DNA from: Burkholderiales bacterium
GTDB taxonomy: Bacteria > Pseudomonadota > Gammaproteobacteria > Burkholderiales > Nitrosomonadaceae
DNA length: 64,000 nt
Reading direction: 5' to 3'
Assembly (NCBI GenBank): GCA_015075225.1
Contig: JABTUQ010000001.1
Span: 310,001-374,000 of the forward strand
Numbering within the stretch: position 1 is the stretch's first letter; each line of letters opens with the position of its first letter. A program made the position numbers and the translations under genes. This document shows, in pieces, positions 1-9,551 of the stretch. Under the pieces are notes generated by a model, which saw nothing but the letters and a program-made list of their open reading frames with translations, did not search any database and had not been told where the DNA came from.

Positions 1-1096
1 TAGCCTCATGCAAAGCGCGCTCTTTTGCAATTGCATCCTCCTCCATCATGTGTAAATAATTCTGCGCTGCCTTACCTTCAATATGTTTAGCCGATGTCTG
101 ATTGTCGTCCAGCAATTCACCTTTCGAAAGAATCAGTACTTCTTCAGATTTATTTGCCCCTGTGGCTGAGGAATCTTCATAAGCAGATGTAATTTTCCCT
201 GTCCGGGATTGCTTTAAAGTGTCATTTTTCGATGTTTCACCGGACATTTCCGCCACTCTCTGGCGATAATCGTTCCAGCTTTCCTTTTGTATTGCCACCT
301 GATGCGAGGCTTCTTTGACAGTAATAGCAGAAATCTCGCTTTCGTCAGGAATACGCAAAATAACGCCCACTTTGAGCAGGTTCATATTTTTCACCAGAAA
401 AGCATCCCTGTTGGCGCGATATAAAGCAACCAGCATTTGATTGAAATTGACACCATCAGGTGATACCTGTCTTGCAATCCGGCTTAAAGTATCTCCCTTC
501 ATTACCGGCCCGTAAGTGTTACCGGCTTGTATCTGTGTTTTTTCTTGCAAGGGCGATGATTTTTGTTCGGCTTTGGCTGAAGCCTGAGCTTCACTGGCAA
601 CAATTCCAGTAGAAACATTGGCCTTATCTACAGCAGGTTGTACAACTGGGGAAGCAGCAGGTTTTTGTGATCCAGCGGGGTCAAGTAGCACATTATATTC
701 ACGTAACATGCGACCCGAAGATGAATTAAGCTCAATGAGCAATTTAAGAAAAGGCTCGTTGATTGCCTGCGAAGAAGTCACACGAATGTAAGCATGTCCA
801 TCAGTCCGTTTCTCCACAACCACTGCCAGGGTTGCATGGTAGGGAGCTAGGTTGATACCTGTTTTCTGGAAAATTTTAGGAGATGCCAGCCTGGCAGCTA
901 ATGTATCTATCTCCTTGTCGGCCACGGATTCAAGTGCAATTTCTGCATTGAGAGGTTGACCAAGATATGAGCTGACGGTCAATTTTCCCAGACCTGCTGC
1001 CTGAACAACCCATGTTGAAGCAAGCAGGCCAACGAAAAATGCTTTGCTCAAAACGTAAGGAAATCCACTCTTGGCTCTGAAATTCTTAATCTTCAC
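1..1096 (-). CDS. fimV: FimV-like peptidoglycan-binding/polar assembly protein, 3' part outside window
   Basis: The minus-strand frame is open from a GTG at 1096-1094 to the window edge, about 365 codons without a stop. An AAGGGG ribosome-binding site lies five bases before the GTG. The start has a signal-like hydrophobic segment, then the FimV signature region (LTVSSYLGQPLNAEI) and, near residues 185-245, a LysM-type segment (KGDTLSRIA...IPDE). FimV proteins are inner-membrane, periplasm-spanning factors for type IV pili, twitching and polar localisation. The C-terminal cytoplasmic TPR part would lie beyond the edge. It sits downstream of asd in the same direction, which is the usual beta/gammaproteobacterial neighbourhood. 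The GTG start is inferred from the RBS and signal peptide. Confidence 0.85.
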   Translation of the reverse strand, partial: MKIKNFRAKSGFPYVLSKAFFVGLLASTWVVQAAGLGKLTVSSYLGQPLNAEIALESVADKEIDTLAARLASPKIFQKTGINLAPYHATLAVVVEKRTDGHAYIRVTSSQAINEPFLKLLIELNSSSGRMLREYNVLLDPAGSQKPAASPVVQPAVDKANVSTGIVASEAQASAKAEQKSSPLQEKTQIQAGNTYGPVMKGDTLSRIARQVSPDGVNFNQMLVALYRANRDAFLVKNMNLLKVGVILRIPDESEISAITVKEASHQVAIQKESWNDYRQRVAEMSGETSKNDTLKQSRTGKITSAYEDSSATGANKSEEVLILSKGELLDDNQTSAKHIEGKAAQNYLHMMEEDAIAKERALHEA

Positions 1097-1229
1097 ACAA
1101 ATACCCCTTGAGATTGTCCGAGTGCCTGCACACAAACTTCAACAGCAAAAGACAAGATACGGAAAGGATGTTTACATCCACTTATTTATTACGATTAGCA
1201 CTGCAAGCCGGAAAAAATTAAAAAATTTC

Positions 1230-2351
1230 TTAAGCGGCTTTATCTTCCACCAAAATACGCAACATGCGGCGCAGTGGTTCTGCGGCGCCCCATAATAACT
1301 GATCTCCTACTGTAAAAACAGAGAGATATTCATCTCCCATATTCAATTTGCGTATGCGGCCAACATGAATATCAAGTTTTCCTGTCACGGCAACCGGGGT
1401 AAGTTCTTTGGTAGTGGCTTCTCTTTCATTAGGTATGACGTGAACCCACGAGTTAGATGCTGCGATTATTTCCTCAATTTTTTCCAGAGGAACATCTTTT
1501 TTGAGCTTGATTGTTAATGCCTGGCTATGACAACGCATGGCTCCTACGCGAACACAGATTCCATCAACTGGCACCGGATCAGCGACATGTCCAAGAATTT
1601 TATTGGTCTCAGCCTGCCCCTTCCACTCTTCACGGCTTTGCCCATGCGCAACCTCTCGATCAATCCACGGTATAAGACTACCAGCCAGCGGCACACCAAA
1701 ATTCTGAGCAGGAAATTCCTTGTCGCGTAATTTTTCAGCAACTTTACGATCAATGTCCAATATATTGGAAGCAGGATCTTCCAGTAAATCCTTTGCGACA
1801 TCGTGGGTTTCACCCATTTGCTGCAGCAGTTCTCGCATATTTTGCGCTCCTGCACCCGAAGCTGCCTGGTAAGTCATGATACTGGCCCATTCAACCAGAT
1901 CCTGATCAAACAACCCTCCGACAGCCATTAACATCAGACTGACCGTACAATTGCCCCCAATATAATTTTTGACACCTTTATTCAAAGCTTCGTCAATAAC
2001 CGAACGATTGACAGGATCAAGAATGATAACCGCATCATCGTTCATTCTGAGCGAGGAAGCTGCATCAACCCAATACCCTTGCCAGCCGGAATCACGGAGT
2101 TTTTTAAACACATCATTTGTATAATCCCCACCCTGACAGGAAATGATAATGTCCATTTCCCGCAAGGCCGCAATATCGTAAGCATCCTTAAGTATTCCCG
2201 TTTCACGACCAATATCCGGACCTTTTCCACCCGCTTGTGAAGTGGAAAAAAATACGGGGTCAATCAGCGAAAAATCATTTTCTTCCCGCATCCGCTGCAT
2301 AAGAACGGAACCCACCATACCGCGCCACCCTACAAACCCGACTCGTTTCAT
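1230..2351 (-). CDS. asd: Aspartate-semialdehyde dehydrogenase
   Basis: 373 residues, full length for the proteobacterial enzyme. It reduces aspartyl phosphate to aspartate semialdehyde with NADPH in the lysine/threonine/methionine/DAP pathway. The N-terminus has the nucleotide-binding start [11 protein letters not shown]. The catalytic cysteine is visible at residue 135 in GGNCTVSL. The frame is intact, unlike the neighbouring leu genes. It follows leuB in the same direction after about 145 bases and precedes fimV, so it probably belongs to the same leu-asd-fimV transcription direction, although the gap could hold its own promoter. Confidence 0.96.
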   Translation of the reverse strand: MKRVGFVGWRGMVGSVLMQRMREENDFSLIDPVFFSTSQAGGKGPDIGRETGILKDAYDIAALREMDIIISCQGGDYTNDVFKKLRDSGWQGYWVDAASSLRMNDDAVIILDPVNRSVIDEALNKGVKNYIGGNCTVSLMLMAVGGLFDQDLVEWASIMTYQAASGAGAQNMRELLQQMGETHDVAKDLLEDPASNILDIDRKVAEKLRDKEFPAQNFGVPLAGSLIPWIDREVAHGQSREEWKGQAETNKILGHVADPVPVDGICVRVGAMRCHSQALTIKLKKDVPLEKIEEIIAASNSWVHVIPNEREATTKELTPVAVTGKLDIHVGRIRKLNMGDEYLSVFTVGDQLLWGAAEPLRRMLRILVEDKAA

Positions 2352-2496
2352 GTAACTCGCTTAGCCTTTTGCAAAATATTTTAATGTTGATATCACTACC
2401 GACAGCTTACTATCCACTATCCCATCAAGGAATCGGAAAAAAAGGGGAAAAACCAACCATTACCCGGAATGCAGTACTGATTGTGATAAAGACACA

Positions 2497-3567
2497 TCAT
2501 TGAAGCTGCAAGTTGGTCAAAACCCGATCACCCATTTCTGTCGTTCCAATTTTTTTCGTACCATCTTCATAAATATCAGCTGTACGATAACCCTCTTCCA
2601 GCGTTTTCTGAACCGCATGTTCAATACGCGCAGCTACTTCTTCTTCATTGAAGGAGTAACGCAACATCATTGCCGCAGATAAAATGGTAGCCAGCGGGTT
2701 GGCAATTCCCTTGCCGGCGATATCCGGAGCAGACCCGTGAATGGGCTCATAGAGGCCTTTGTTCTTGTCATCCAACGAAGCTGAAGGAAGCATACCGATC
2801 GAGCCTGTCAGCATGGATGCTTCATCGGATAAAATGTCGCCAAACATATTCCCCGTAACAACCACATCAAATTGCTTGGGATTTCGCACAAGCTGCATTG
2901 CCGCATTGTCTACCAGCATATGTGAAAGTTTTACATCCGGATAAAGTTGTGCTGTTTCTGTAACCACATCGCGCCATAACTGCGTACATTCCAGGACATT
3001 CATCTTATCAACCGAGCAAAGCCTGCCATTTCGCCTGCTTGCAGCCTGGAACGCCACATGGGCAATACGCCTGATTTCAGACTCAGAGTAAATCATTGTA
3101 TTAAAACCAACTTTTTCCCCATCCCGATATTCGATACCACGCGGTCGTCCGAAATAAATATCGCCAGTCAGTTCCCGCACAATAAGAATATCCAGCCCCG
3201 TCACAATTTCCGGTTTGAGTGTAGAAGCATTTGCCAGTTGCGGATAAAGCACTACCGGCCGCAGATTGGCAAACAGGTTTAGCTCCTTCCGGATTGCCAG
3301 CAATCCCTGTTCGGGTCTTTTTTCACGAGGCAGGTTGTCATATTGGGTTCCGCCTACTGCTCCAAGCAATATCGCATCGGCTTCAATTGCCAATCTGCGC
3401 GTCGATTCGGGAAAAGGTTCTCCCGCTGCATCCACAGCACATCCACCCAACAAACCGGATTCAAGCTCGATTTTCAAACCTTCCTGCTTGAAATGATGCA
3501 GCACTCGCTCGGCTTGAGCCACGATTTCAGGGCCGATACCATCACCAGCCAGCAAGGCAATTTTCAT
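2497..3567 (-). CDS. leuB: 3-isopropylmalate dehydrogenase
   Basis: 356 residues, intact. LeuB oxidatively decarboxylates 3-isopropylmalate to 2-oxoisocaproate in leucine synthesis. Seen directly: the N-terminal AGDGIGPEI motif, the substrate-loop arginines in [12 protein letters not shown], the Tyr/Lys region ([12 protein letters not shown]...VDKMNVL) and the metal-binding aspartates of [12 protein letters not shown]. The ATG overlaps the leuD stop (3564-3567), which implies translational coupling. It is the third gene of leuC-(ecn)-leuD-leuB. Confidence 0.97.
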   Translation of the reverse strand: MKIALLAGDGIGPEIVAQAERVLHHFKQEGLKIELESGLLGGCAVDAAGEPFPESTRRLAIEADAILLGAVGGTQYDNLPREKRPEQGLLAIRKELNLFANLRPVVLYPQLANASTLKPEIVTGLDILIVRELTGDIYFGRPRGIEYRDGEKVGFNTMIYSESEIRRIAHVAFQAASRRNGRLCSVDKMNVLECTQLWRDVVTETAQLYPDVKLSHMLVDNAAMQLVRNPKQFDVVVTGNMFGDILSDEASMLTGSIGMLPSASLDDKNKGLYEPIHGSAPDIAGKGIANPLATILSAAMMLRYSFNEEEVAARIEHAVQKTLEEGYRTADIYEDGTKKIGTTEMGDRVLTNLQLQ

Positions 3568-4228
3568 ATGTTCAACCCATCGTTACCTGGCTGTAAAAAC
3601 AACCAGGGTTGTGTATTGCGGCGATTAATTTCAATTTCTCTGATTTTGTCTGCATGTTGTAGTGTCAGCCCGATTTCATCCAATCCATTCAACAAACAAT
3701 GTTTACGAAAAGGATCGATATCAAACCGATAAACTTCTCCGGATGGAGTGGTTACAGTTTGCGTATCCAGGTTCACATCCAGTTGGTAGCCATCCACATC
3801 ACAAATTTGCCTGATCAGGCTATCAACAACAGCCACGTCCAGCACTATAGGCAGCAAACCGATCTTGAAGCAGTTGTTATAAAAAATATCCGCAAAACTT
3901 GGCGCGATGATTACCGAAAACCATAATCCTGCAAAGCCCAGGGGGCATGCTCCCTGCTGGAACCACAACCGAAATTATCTCGCGCAACAAGAATTCTGGC
4001 CTCCAGGTAGCGCGGCTGGTTGAGTATGAAGTCCGGATTTGGCTGGCGCAATGAAACATCCTGCCCAGGCTCTCCATAATCAAGATAGCGCCACTCATCG
4101 AACAGATTCTGGCCGAAACCCGAGCGCTTGATCGATTTCAGAAACTGTTTGGGAATAATTGCATCTGTATCCACGTTTGCACGATCCAGCGGTGCAACAA
4201 TTCCCTTGAATTGCTCAAATTTTTTCAT
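3564..4228 (-). CDS. leuD: 3-isopropylmalate dehydratase small subunit (one frameshift)
   Basis: The small subunit of isopropylmalate isomerase, partner of LeuC. The first 105 codons ([21 protein letters not shown] at the start, ending ALQDYGFR) stop early. The rest of the family sequence ([19 protein letters not shown] onward) continues in another frame. Restoring one G near 3913-3916 gives a normal protein of about 212 residues ending at 3564. The substrate-recognition region [12 protein letters not shown] is intact. The lesion is one base in a G run, so sequencing error is as likely as mutation. The gene overlaps leuB and is separated from leuC by the small lipoprotein gene. Confidence 0.9.
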
Positions 4229-4233
4229 TCTAC

Positions 4234-4365
4234 CTATCTGGCGCCTCTTTCGATGGCTTCGCCGCCACGTTGAACATCTTTGCCAAATCCCTGCATGGTA
4301 TTACAGGCGGTCAATTGCAAAGTTGCGATCAATAGCAAAGATAATATGGATAGTGCTTTCATCAT
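4234..4365 (-). CDS. ecn: Entericidin A/B-like small lipoprotein
   Basis: 43 residues, starting ATGATGAAA after a good AAAGGAG site. The product has a hydrophobic signal ending in a lipobox (LTAC), then [18 protein letters not shown], which is the conserved entericidin pattern. Family members are small outer- or inner-membrane lipoproteins, in E. coli acting as a toxin/antidote pair in stationary phase. Here there is only one copy, with no partner. It lies between leuC and leuD in the same direction. The insertion of an unrelated lipoprotein inside the leu operon appears to be an operon feature of this lineage. The function in leucine synthesis is unknown and probably none. Confidence 0.88.
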   Translation of the reverse strand: MMKALSILSLLLIATLQLTACNTMQGFGKDVQRGGEAIERGAR

Positions 4366-4392
4366 TGATCTCCTTTAAAAGTAAAAATACAT

Positions 4393-5803
4393 TTAATGAA
4401 CAAACGAACGAACATCAACAAAATGCCCCGCTATAGCTGCAGCTGCAGCCATTGCCGGACTGACCAGGTGCGTCCTCCCCCCTGGGCCCTGTCTACCTTC
4501 AAAGTTACGATTGGAAGTCGAAGCGCAGCGTTCGCCCGGCGACAGTCGATCATCATTCATCGCCAGACACATTGAGCATCCGGGCTCACGCCATTCAAAT
4601 CCAGCCGACCGAAAAATTTTATCCAAACCTTCTTTCTCTGCCATGGATTTCACCAGCCCGGATCCAGGCACAACCAGTGCTAATTTGATATTGGAAGCAA
4701 TTTGTTTACCCTTCACGATTTTTGCTGCCGCACGCAGATCCTCTATACGCGAATTAGTGCAGGAACCAATAAAAATCTTATCCAGGGTTATATCCTGAAT
4801 CGCTGTTCCTGGCTTTAACCCCATGTATTCAAGTGCATGCTGGATATCATGACGTTCGTTTGGGTCATTGATTTTCGCGGGATCAGGCACGTATCCATCA
4901 ACCGTTGTTACCATCTCCGGTGATGTTCCCCAGGTTACCTGAGGTTTGATGCTGCCTGCCTTCAATTCCACCACACGATCAAAAACAGCATCTTCATCAC
5001 TTTTCAAGGTACGCCAGTAGGCTACCGCCTGATCCCACAAAGCTCCTTTGGGTGCAAAGGGTCTTCCCTGAATATAGTCGATCGTGACATCATCCACACC
5101 TATCATGCCCGCACGCGCTCCAGCTTCGATAGCCATGTTGCAAAGCGTCATCCGCCCCTCCATGGAAAGAGAACGAATGGCACTCCCGGCAAATTCAATG
5201 GCATAACCTGTACCACCAGCCGTTCCTATCTCGCCAATAACAGCCAAAGCAATATCCTTGGCTGTTATTCCCGTTGGCAATTCGCCTTCAACACTGACAA
5301 GCATGTTTTTCGATTTTCTGGCAACCAGACATTGTGTTGCGAGGACATGTTCAACCTCGGATGTGCCTATTCCAAATGCAAGGCACCCAAAAGCACCATG
5401 GGTACTGGTATGAGAATCGCCACACCACAGTCATGCCCGGTAATGTTGCACCTTGCTCGGGGCCAATTACATGCACGATTCCCTGGCGCTCATCGTTCAT
5501 CCTGAATTCTGTAATTGCAAACTCCTCGCAATTTTTATCCAGTGTTTCAATTTGCAAACGGGATACCGGATCATTGATACCACTACTCCGATCGGTGGTA
5601 GGCACGTTATGATCTGCCACCGCAAGAATCGAATTGGTGCGCCACGGCTTGCGTCCAGCCAGCTTCAAGCTCTCAAAAGCCTGAGGGCTGGTAACTTCAT
5701 GCACCAAATGACGGTCGATATAAAGAATTACCATACCATTTGGATCATTTAATTCCGAATGCACCACATGATCGCTCCAGAGCTTGTCGTATAGGGTTTT
5801 CAT
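4393..5803 (-). CDS. leuC: 3-isopropylmalate dehydratase large subunit (one frameshift)
   Basis: The large [4Fe-4S] subunit of isopropylmalate isomerase, aconitase family. The N-terminal 130 residues ([13 protein letters not shown]..., [14 protein letters not shown]) run to PGMTVV. The frame then breaks and the conserved [13 protein letters not shown] resumes two bases out of register near 5421-5426, inside a GTGGTGTGG stretch. The remaining 350 residues are normal, including the cluster ligands in FIGSCTNSR and GCSMCLAMN. Repaired length is about 469, normal for LeuC. First gene of the leu group; its start is divergent from norS, 373 bases away. Confidence 0.92.
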
Positions 5804-6176
5804 TTTCCAATTACAATTAGATTGACTGTCTTGTATGCGCGCAATTATCCCACAAAGCCTGGCCTAGTAACAAAACCCTGTTTAGCGCTTGTCATAGAAC
5901 ACATATTCAAACCATCCCATTTTGGGGTGGTTAGATTTGGCAAATTTACCAATTCATGCCCAACATGAATAATGCAATTACATACTCGAAGAACACTTGA
6001 AATACCATTCCAAAAATCGCAAAAAACCTTCTCAACCAAAGGGTCAATCTCACCTAACCCAATAAACCACAAGGTAAAAATGGATTTTTGACCGTCAATA
6101 ATTAGTTGACAGTATCCTGCTTCAAATGTAGATTCCGCCACTTCATTAATCAATGAACGGAGGGGGGAAGTTTAAA
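5804..6176. promoter_or_regulatory. Divergent leuC/norS intergenic region with two inverted repeats
   Basis: This 373-base gap must hold the promoters for leuC (minus) and norS (plus). Two symmetric elements are visible. One is a 10-bp stem with a three-base loop at 5910-5932 (AACCATCCCA against TGGGGTGGTT, one G-T pair). The other is a 6-4-6 inverted repeat TTCATT-AATC-AATGAA at 6142-6157, ending 19 bases before the norS ATG and overlapping where a repressor would act. A strong purine-rich SD (GGAGGGGGGAAG) precedes norS. A 102-codon minus-strand open frame (5845-6153, TTG start, no SD) crosses the region but resembles nothing and is not called. Confidence 0.4.
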
Positions 6177-6700
6177 ATGATCTCAACAGTTTATGCCATC
6201 ACACTCGTGGGTATCGGCTTGGTCATCGCAGTCTTTTTATTTTGTGATTGCCAATTCCAAAGAAAAGGATGAGGATTATCCATCAATCACAAAAATGGTA
6301 TGGCGTGCGCAGCAAATGGTTTATTTTTCTGCTCACTTTAGGAGTTACAGTCTCCATACTTTCAACAAATCCATTTCCAACACCTGATCAGAAAAAAGAA
6401 TACTCAGGTAATGACTATCAAAATGTCACTGTGGACAGCCATCAATGGTATTGGGTAATGACGCCCTCTACTGTCAAGGCAGGTCAACCAGTTGCATTCC
6501 AGGTGTCTTCTGCCGATGTCAACCACGGCTTTGGAATTTACGATGAAAAGCTGACACTGGTTGCTCAGACTCAGGCAATGCCGGGTTATACCAACAAGCT
6601 TGTTCACACATTTGACAAGCCCGGAAAATACAAAATTCTTTGCCTAGAATATTGTGGCTTGGCTCATCACGCCATGATCAGTGAATTGACCGTTGAATAA
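6177..6700 (+). CDS. norS: sNOR Cu(A) subunit II of a haem-copper nitric oxide reductase (two frameshifts)
   Basis: A cytochrome-oxidase-subunit-II-like protein with two N-terminal membrane helices and a periplasmic cupredoxin domain. The Cu(A) ligands are visible: an upstream His in DVNHGFGI and the C-terminal CLEYCGLAHHAM (Cys, Glu, Cys, His, Met). From the ATG at 6177 the frame must shift twice, each time by removing one base from a homopolymer: a T run near 6237-6245 and an A run near 6291-6296. The result is a protein of about 174 residues. Electrons would enter here from a periplasmic cytochrome and pass to NorY. First gene of norS-norY-senC-orf1. Confidence 0.85.
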
Positions 6701-6744
6701 TTGGTACAACATTTAATACAGCTAAAAACGTATTGGAGGACACA

Positions 6745-8223
6745 ATGAGTGCTACAGAAGTAAGTGGAAAGATTGAGTATTCCGATCCAGAAAATCGGAA
6801 TGCATTGATCGCCGTTAAATCCCATTTAATTGCGGGATTTTTGGTATTTTTGTTAATGATGATTGCAGGTTTTACCATGCGTGCAGCGCAAGGCACCTGG
6901 CTGGAAATTGGCGCTGACCTATTTTACCAAATCATGACCGTACACGGTATCGGTGTCGTAGGGGCAGCGATGATTACTTCAACCGGCGTGCAATGGTATT
7001 TCCTGCGCCAATATGTTCGTCTGAGCAACGGAATTTTCTGGACGAACTTCGTTATATTTCTGACCGGTGTCGTCATGTTACTCGGCTCCATTTTCGTGGG
7101 TCAGTATGGCGGAGGATGGACCTTCCTTTTCCCGCTACCTGCCATTTCAATGGGAGCCTGGTCAAATGGAGCAGCCGCTGTATTCCAGGCTGGCCTGCTG
7201 GTCATCGGTGTTGGTTTCCTGATTCTTTATCTGGATTTCGGTCGCGCCATTCTAGCAAAATACGGTAGTCTGGCTCGCGCCCTTGGCCTTACCCAGCTTT
7301 TTGGTAAAGAGCCAGTGGATTACAAACATCCGGCAGCTGTCGTTGCCAGCACAATGGTGCTGATCGTCAACTTTATGGGTATTGCTGCGGGTGCAGTTGT
7401 TCTGGTTATGGGATTGATCAACCTGTTCTATCCTGAATTCAAACCAGATGCGTTGTTGATGAAAAATCTGATCTATTTCTTTGGTCACGTTGTCATCAAT
7501 GCCACCATCTATGCATCGGTTATTGCTGTTTATGAGCTCTTACCGCGCTACACCGGTCGTCCATGGAAAACCAACAAACCATTTTATGCAGCATGGTTTG
7601 CGATTGTCTTCATGGTAATGGGCGTATATCCGCACCACCTGATCATGGATTTTCCGATGCCGCATTGGGCACTCGTAGTGGCACAGGTGCTTTCTTTTGG
7701 TAGTGGTCTTCCGGTTATGGTGGTAACGGGCTACGGCGCATTGATGATCGTTTATCGTTCGGGCATCAAATGGAGCACTTCGGCCAAATTGCTGTTTCTG
7801 TCCATGTTTGGTTGGGCTGGTGGTGTAATTCCTGCCATCCTGGATGCCATGGTGACTGTCAACCGGACATTCCACAACACGCTGTGGGTGCCTGGCCACT
7901 TCCATTTCTATCTGCTGCTTGGTCTGCTGCCAATGCTCATTGGCTTCGCTTACTATCTGGCAGGTGAGGGAGACAGCAAAGAAGAAACCAAAGCCATAGA
8001 CAAGCTCGGGTTTTATGCATACCTGATCGGCGCATTCATGACATCTATGGTCTTCCTGGCAAGCGGTGCAAGCAGCATTCCCCGTCGCTGGGCAGCACAC
8101 CTCCCTGAATGGGTGGGTTTTGCGCAAGTGGGCACAATTGCTGCATCACTGGTAGTAATAGGAATGTTGTTGTTTATTGTCCGCGCACTGGTTAGTCTGC
8201 CAGGCGCTAGCAATCCTCGCTAA
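6745..8223 (+). CDS. norY: sNOR catalytic subunit (haem-copper nitric oxide reductase)
   Basis: 492 residues from the ATG at 6745, just after a GGAGGA site; an in-frame TTG at 6733 is rejected. It has about twelve membrane helices. Metal ligands are visible: His67 (low-spin haem), His248, His297 and His298 (copper/non-haem metal site), His385 and His387 (high- and low-spin haems, GHFHFY). The helix-VI motif is H-V-V-I-N, so the cross-linked Tyr of A-type oxidases (HPEVY) is absent, which favours NO reduction over oxygen reduction. Ammonia oxidisers make NO and this enzyme would convert it to N2O in the membrane. Intact frame. Confidence 0.87.
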   Translation: MSATEVSGKIEYSDPENRNALIAVKSHLIAGFLVFLLMMIAGFTMRAAQGTWLEIGADLFYQIMTVHGIGVVGAAMITSTGVQWYFLRQYVRLSNGIFWTNFVIFLTGVVMLLGSIFVGQYGGGWTFLFPLPAISMGAWSNGAAAVFQAGLLVIGVGFLILYLDFGRAILAKYGSLARALGLTQLFGKEPVDYKHPAAVVASTMVLIVNFMGIAAGAVVLVMGLINLFYPEFKPDALLMKNLIYFFGHVVINATIYASVIAVYELLPRYTGRPWKTNKPFYAAWFAIVFMVMGVYPHHLIMDFPMPHWALVVAQVLSFGSGLPVMVVTGYGALMIVYRSGIKWSTSAKLLFLSMFGWAGGVIPAILDAMVTVNRTFHNTLWVPGHFHFYLLLGLLPMLIGFAYYLAGEGDSKEETKAIDKLGFYAYLIGAFMTSMVFLASGASSIPRRWAAHLPEWVGFAQVGTIAASLVVIGMLLFIVRALVSLPGASNPR

Positions 8224-8227
8224 ATCA

Positions 8228-8243
8228 GAATTACCGGTAATTC
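8228..8243. promoter_or_regulatory. Perfect 16-bp palindrome between norY and senC
   Basis: GAATTACCGGTAATTC is a perfect palindrome starting five bases after the norY stop. A related half (TTGCCGGTAAC) recurs about 22 bases downstream. No T-run follows, so it is not an obvious terminator; it could be a binding site for a dimeric regulator of senC-orf1 or an RNA-processing hairpin. Confidence 0.4.
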
Positions 8244-8319
8244 CTGCACACTATATATAGGGGTTGCCGGTAACGTCAAAAGGCGATTAGTACAACCTCA
8301 CCACACAGGAGGAAAAAGG

Positions 8320-8949
8320 ATGAGGACTTTCCTGGCAACGCTCCTCGTAGCAATTTCAGGAGCACTCATTCTTTGGCTAAGTACCGATGGAGGGCGCGCT
8401 TTTACAGCCGAAGAGGCGCGCCGCCTCGAAATACGTGAAAATCCCCGCCCTGTACCTGACTGGCAATTGGAAAATCAGGACGCTGAAGCCTTCAGATTCC
8501 AGGATTGGCGCGGACACTTTGTTGTCGTGGATTTTATCTATACAAGCTGCCCAAGCGTATGTCTGATACTGAGCGGCAATCTCAAGACCCTGCAAAAAGA
8601 TTTTTCCGTTGAGGGAAAATTGGATAACCTGCGTTTTATCAGCATCAGCTTCGATCCGGAAAAAGACACACCGCAAAGGCTGAAAGAACACTTAAGTCAT
8701 TTTTCTGCTGATTTCAAAAACTGGATAGCAGCCCGTCCAACCAGCGCATCACAGAAAGAATCCATTCTGGATTTTTTCAAAGTCATCGTAATCCCTGATG
8801 AATATGGCGGCTACACTCACTCTGCCGGTTTCCATATCATCAACCCTGAAGGAAAGCTAGTTGCCATATTTGGTATGGAGCAGCTAGACGAACTGCGCGC
8901 TTACCTGAATCAGGTACTGGAGGATAAGGACAATGCATCTAAAAATTAA
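8320..8949 (+). CDS. senC: SCO1/SenC-family copper chaperone
   Basis: 209 residues with an N-terminal membrane anchor and a thioredoxin-fold domain. The copper ligands are visible: CPSVC (the CxxxC pair, about residue 80) and a downstream His in YTHSAGFHII. SCO proteins deliver copper to, or reduce the cysteines of, the Cu(A) site, which fits the NorS subunit encoded two genes upstream. The SD GGAGGAAAAAGG lies just before the ATG. The 3' end overlaps the next gene by 17 bases. Confidence 0.88.
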   Translation: MRTFLATLLVAISGALILWLSTDGGRAFTAEEARRLEIRENPRPVPDWQLENQDAEAFRFQDWRGHFVVVDFIYTSCPSVCLILSGNLKTLQKDFSVEGKLDNLRFISISFDPEKDTPQRLKEHLSHFSADFKNWIAARPTSASQKESILDFFKVIVIPDEYGGYTHSAGFHIINPEGKLVAIFGMEQLDELRAYLNQVLEDKDNASKN

Positions 8950-9502
8950 GCAGGAGTGGCTACTCCTGACAGCATTCATAATACTCGCTCTCCCTCCAAT
9001 GCAGCAGTTTCTGGAGCAAAGCATGGTAACGCACATGCTGGTACAGATACCCGCTTTAACTATCATTGGCTGGATGTTTGGTACCACATTACCCGAGAAC
9101 TGGCGCCACAAGCTATCCCCATGGAATCGCTGGGGAATAACGGGTATGGCTTTTGTTATTGTGATTATGACCTACTGGATGTTACCGCGCGCACTGGATG
9201 TAGCTGTATCCGAATGGTATGGCGAACTGGCGAAATTTATTACCATCCCGCTAATGGGAATTGCTTTGGGAATCAGCTGGCCACAACTTAATCCGATTGC
9301 ACAAGGAGTTCTCAAGCTGGAGTTCTGGGCTACTTTTATGCGCTTGGGATGGCTTTATCTTGATCTGCCCGATCGCCTCTGCGCCAATTATCTGTTGAGC
9401 GATCAGCGTGTCTTGGGACAGTTATTGTTACTGATTGGAAGTGCCTGGGCAATTGCCTGGATGCTCCGGGTAATGTTTGGAACCAGAATCATCAATTCCT
9501 GA
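8933..9502 (+). CDS. Integral membrane protein of the norSY-senC cluster (orf1)
   Basis: 189 residues with about five hydrophobic helices; no soluble domain. It starts inside senC with a GGAGG site. It matches the fourth, uncharacterised gene of the norSY-senC-orf1 cluster of ammonia oxidisers in position and type. Visible: several Met/His-rich membrane faces near the N-terminus (PPMQQFLEQSMVTHM), compatible with metal or haem handling, as seen in CtaG-like proteins. Its function is not established; a role in assembling the reductase is inferred only from context. Confidence 0.72.
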   Translation: MHLKIKQEWLLLTAFIILALPPMQQFLEQSMVTHMLVQIPALTIIGWMFGTTLPENWRHKLSPWNRWGITGMAFVIVIMTYWMLPRALDVAVSEWYGELAKFITIPLMGIALGISWPQLNPIAQGVLKLEFWATFMRLGWLYLDLPDRLCANYLLSDQRVLGQLLLLIGSAWAIAWMLRVMFGTRIINS

Positions 9503-9508
9503 ATCAAC

Positions 9509-9534
9509 AGTGACCCTGCGCCTGGCAGGATCAC
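9509..9534. terminator. Hairpin between convergent orf1 and FNT gene
   Basis: AGTGACCCTGC, a four-base loop, then GCAGGATCACT gives an 11-bp stem with one mismatch. It lies seven bases after the orf1 stop and before the convergent channel gene. No long T-run follows on either side, so factor-independent termination is only probable. Confidence 0.5.
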
Positions 9535-9551
9535 TGCACTCTTCAAATTTA

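Noticed and set aside
5845..6153. 102-codon minus frame upstream of leuC
   Set aside because: TTG start, no SD, crosses the divergent promoter region and resembles no family.
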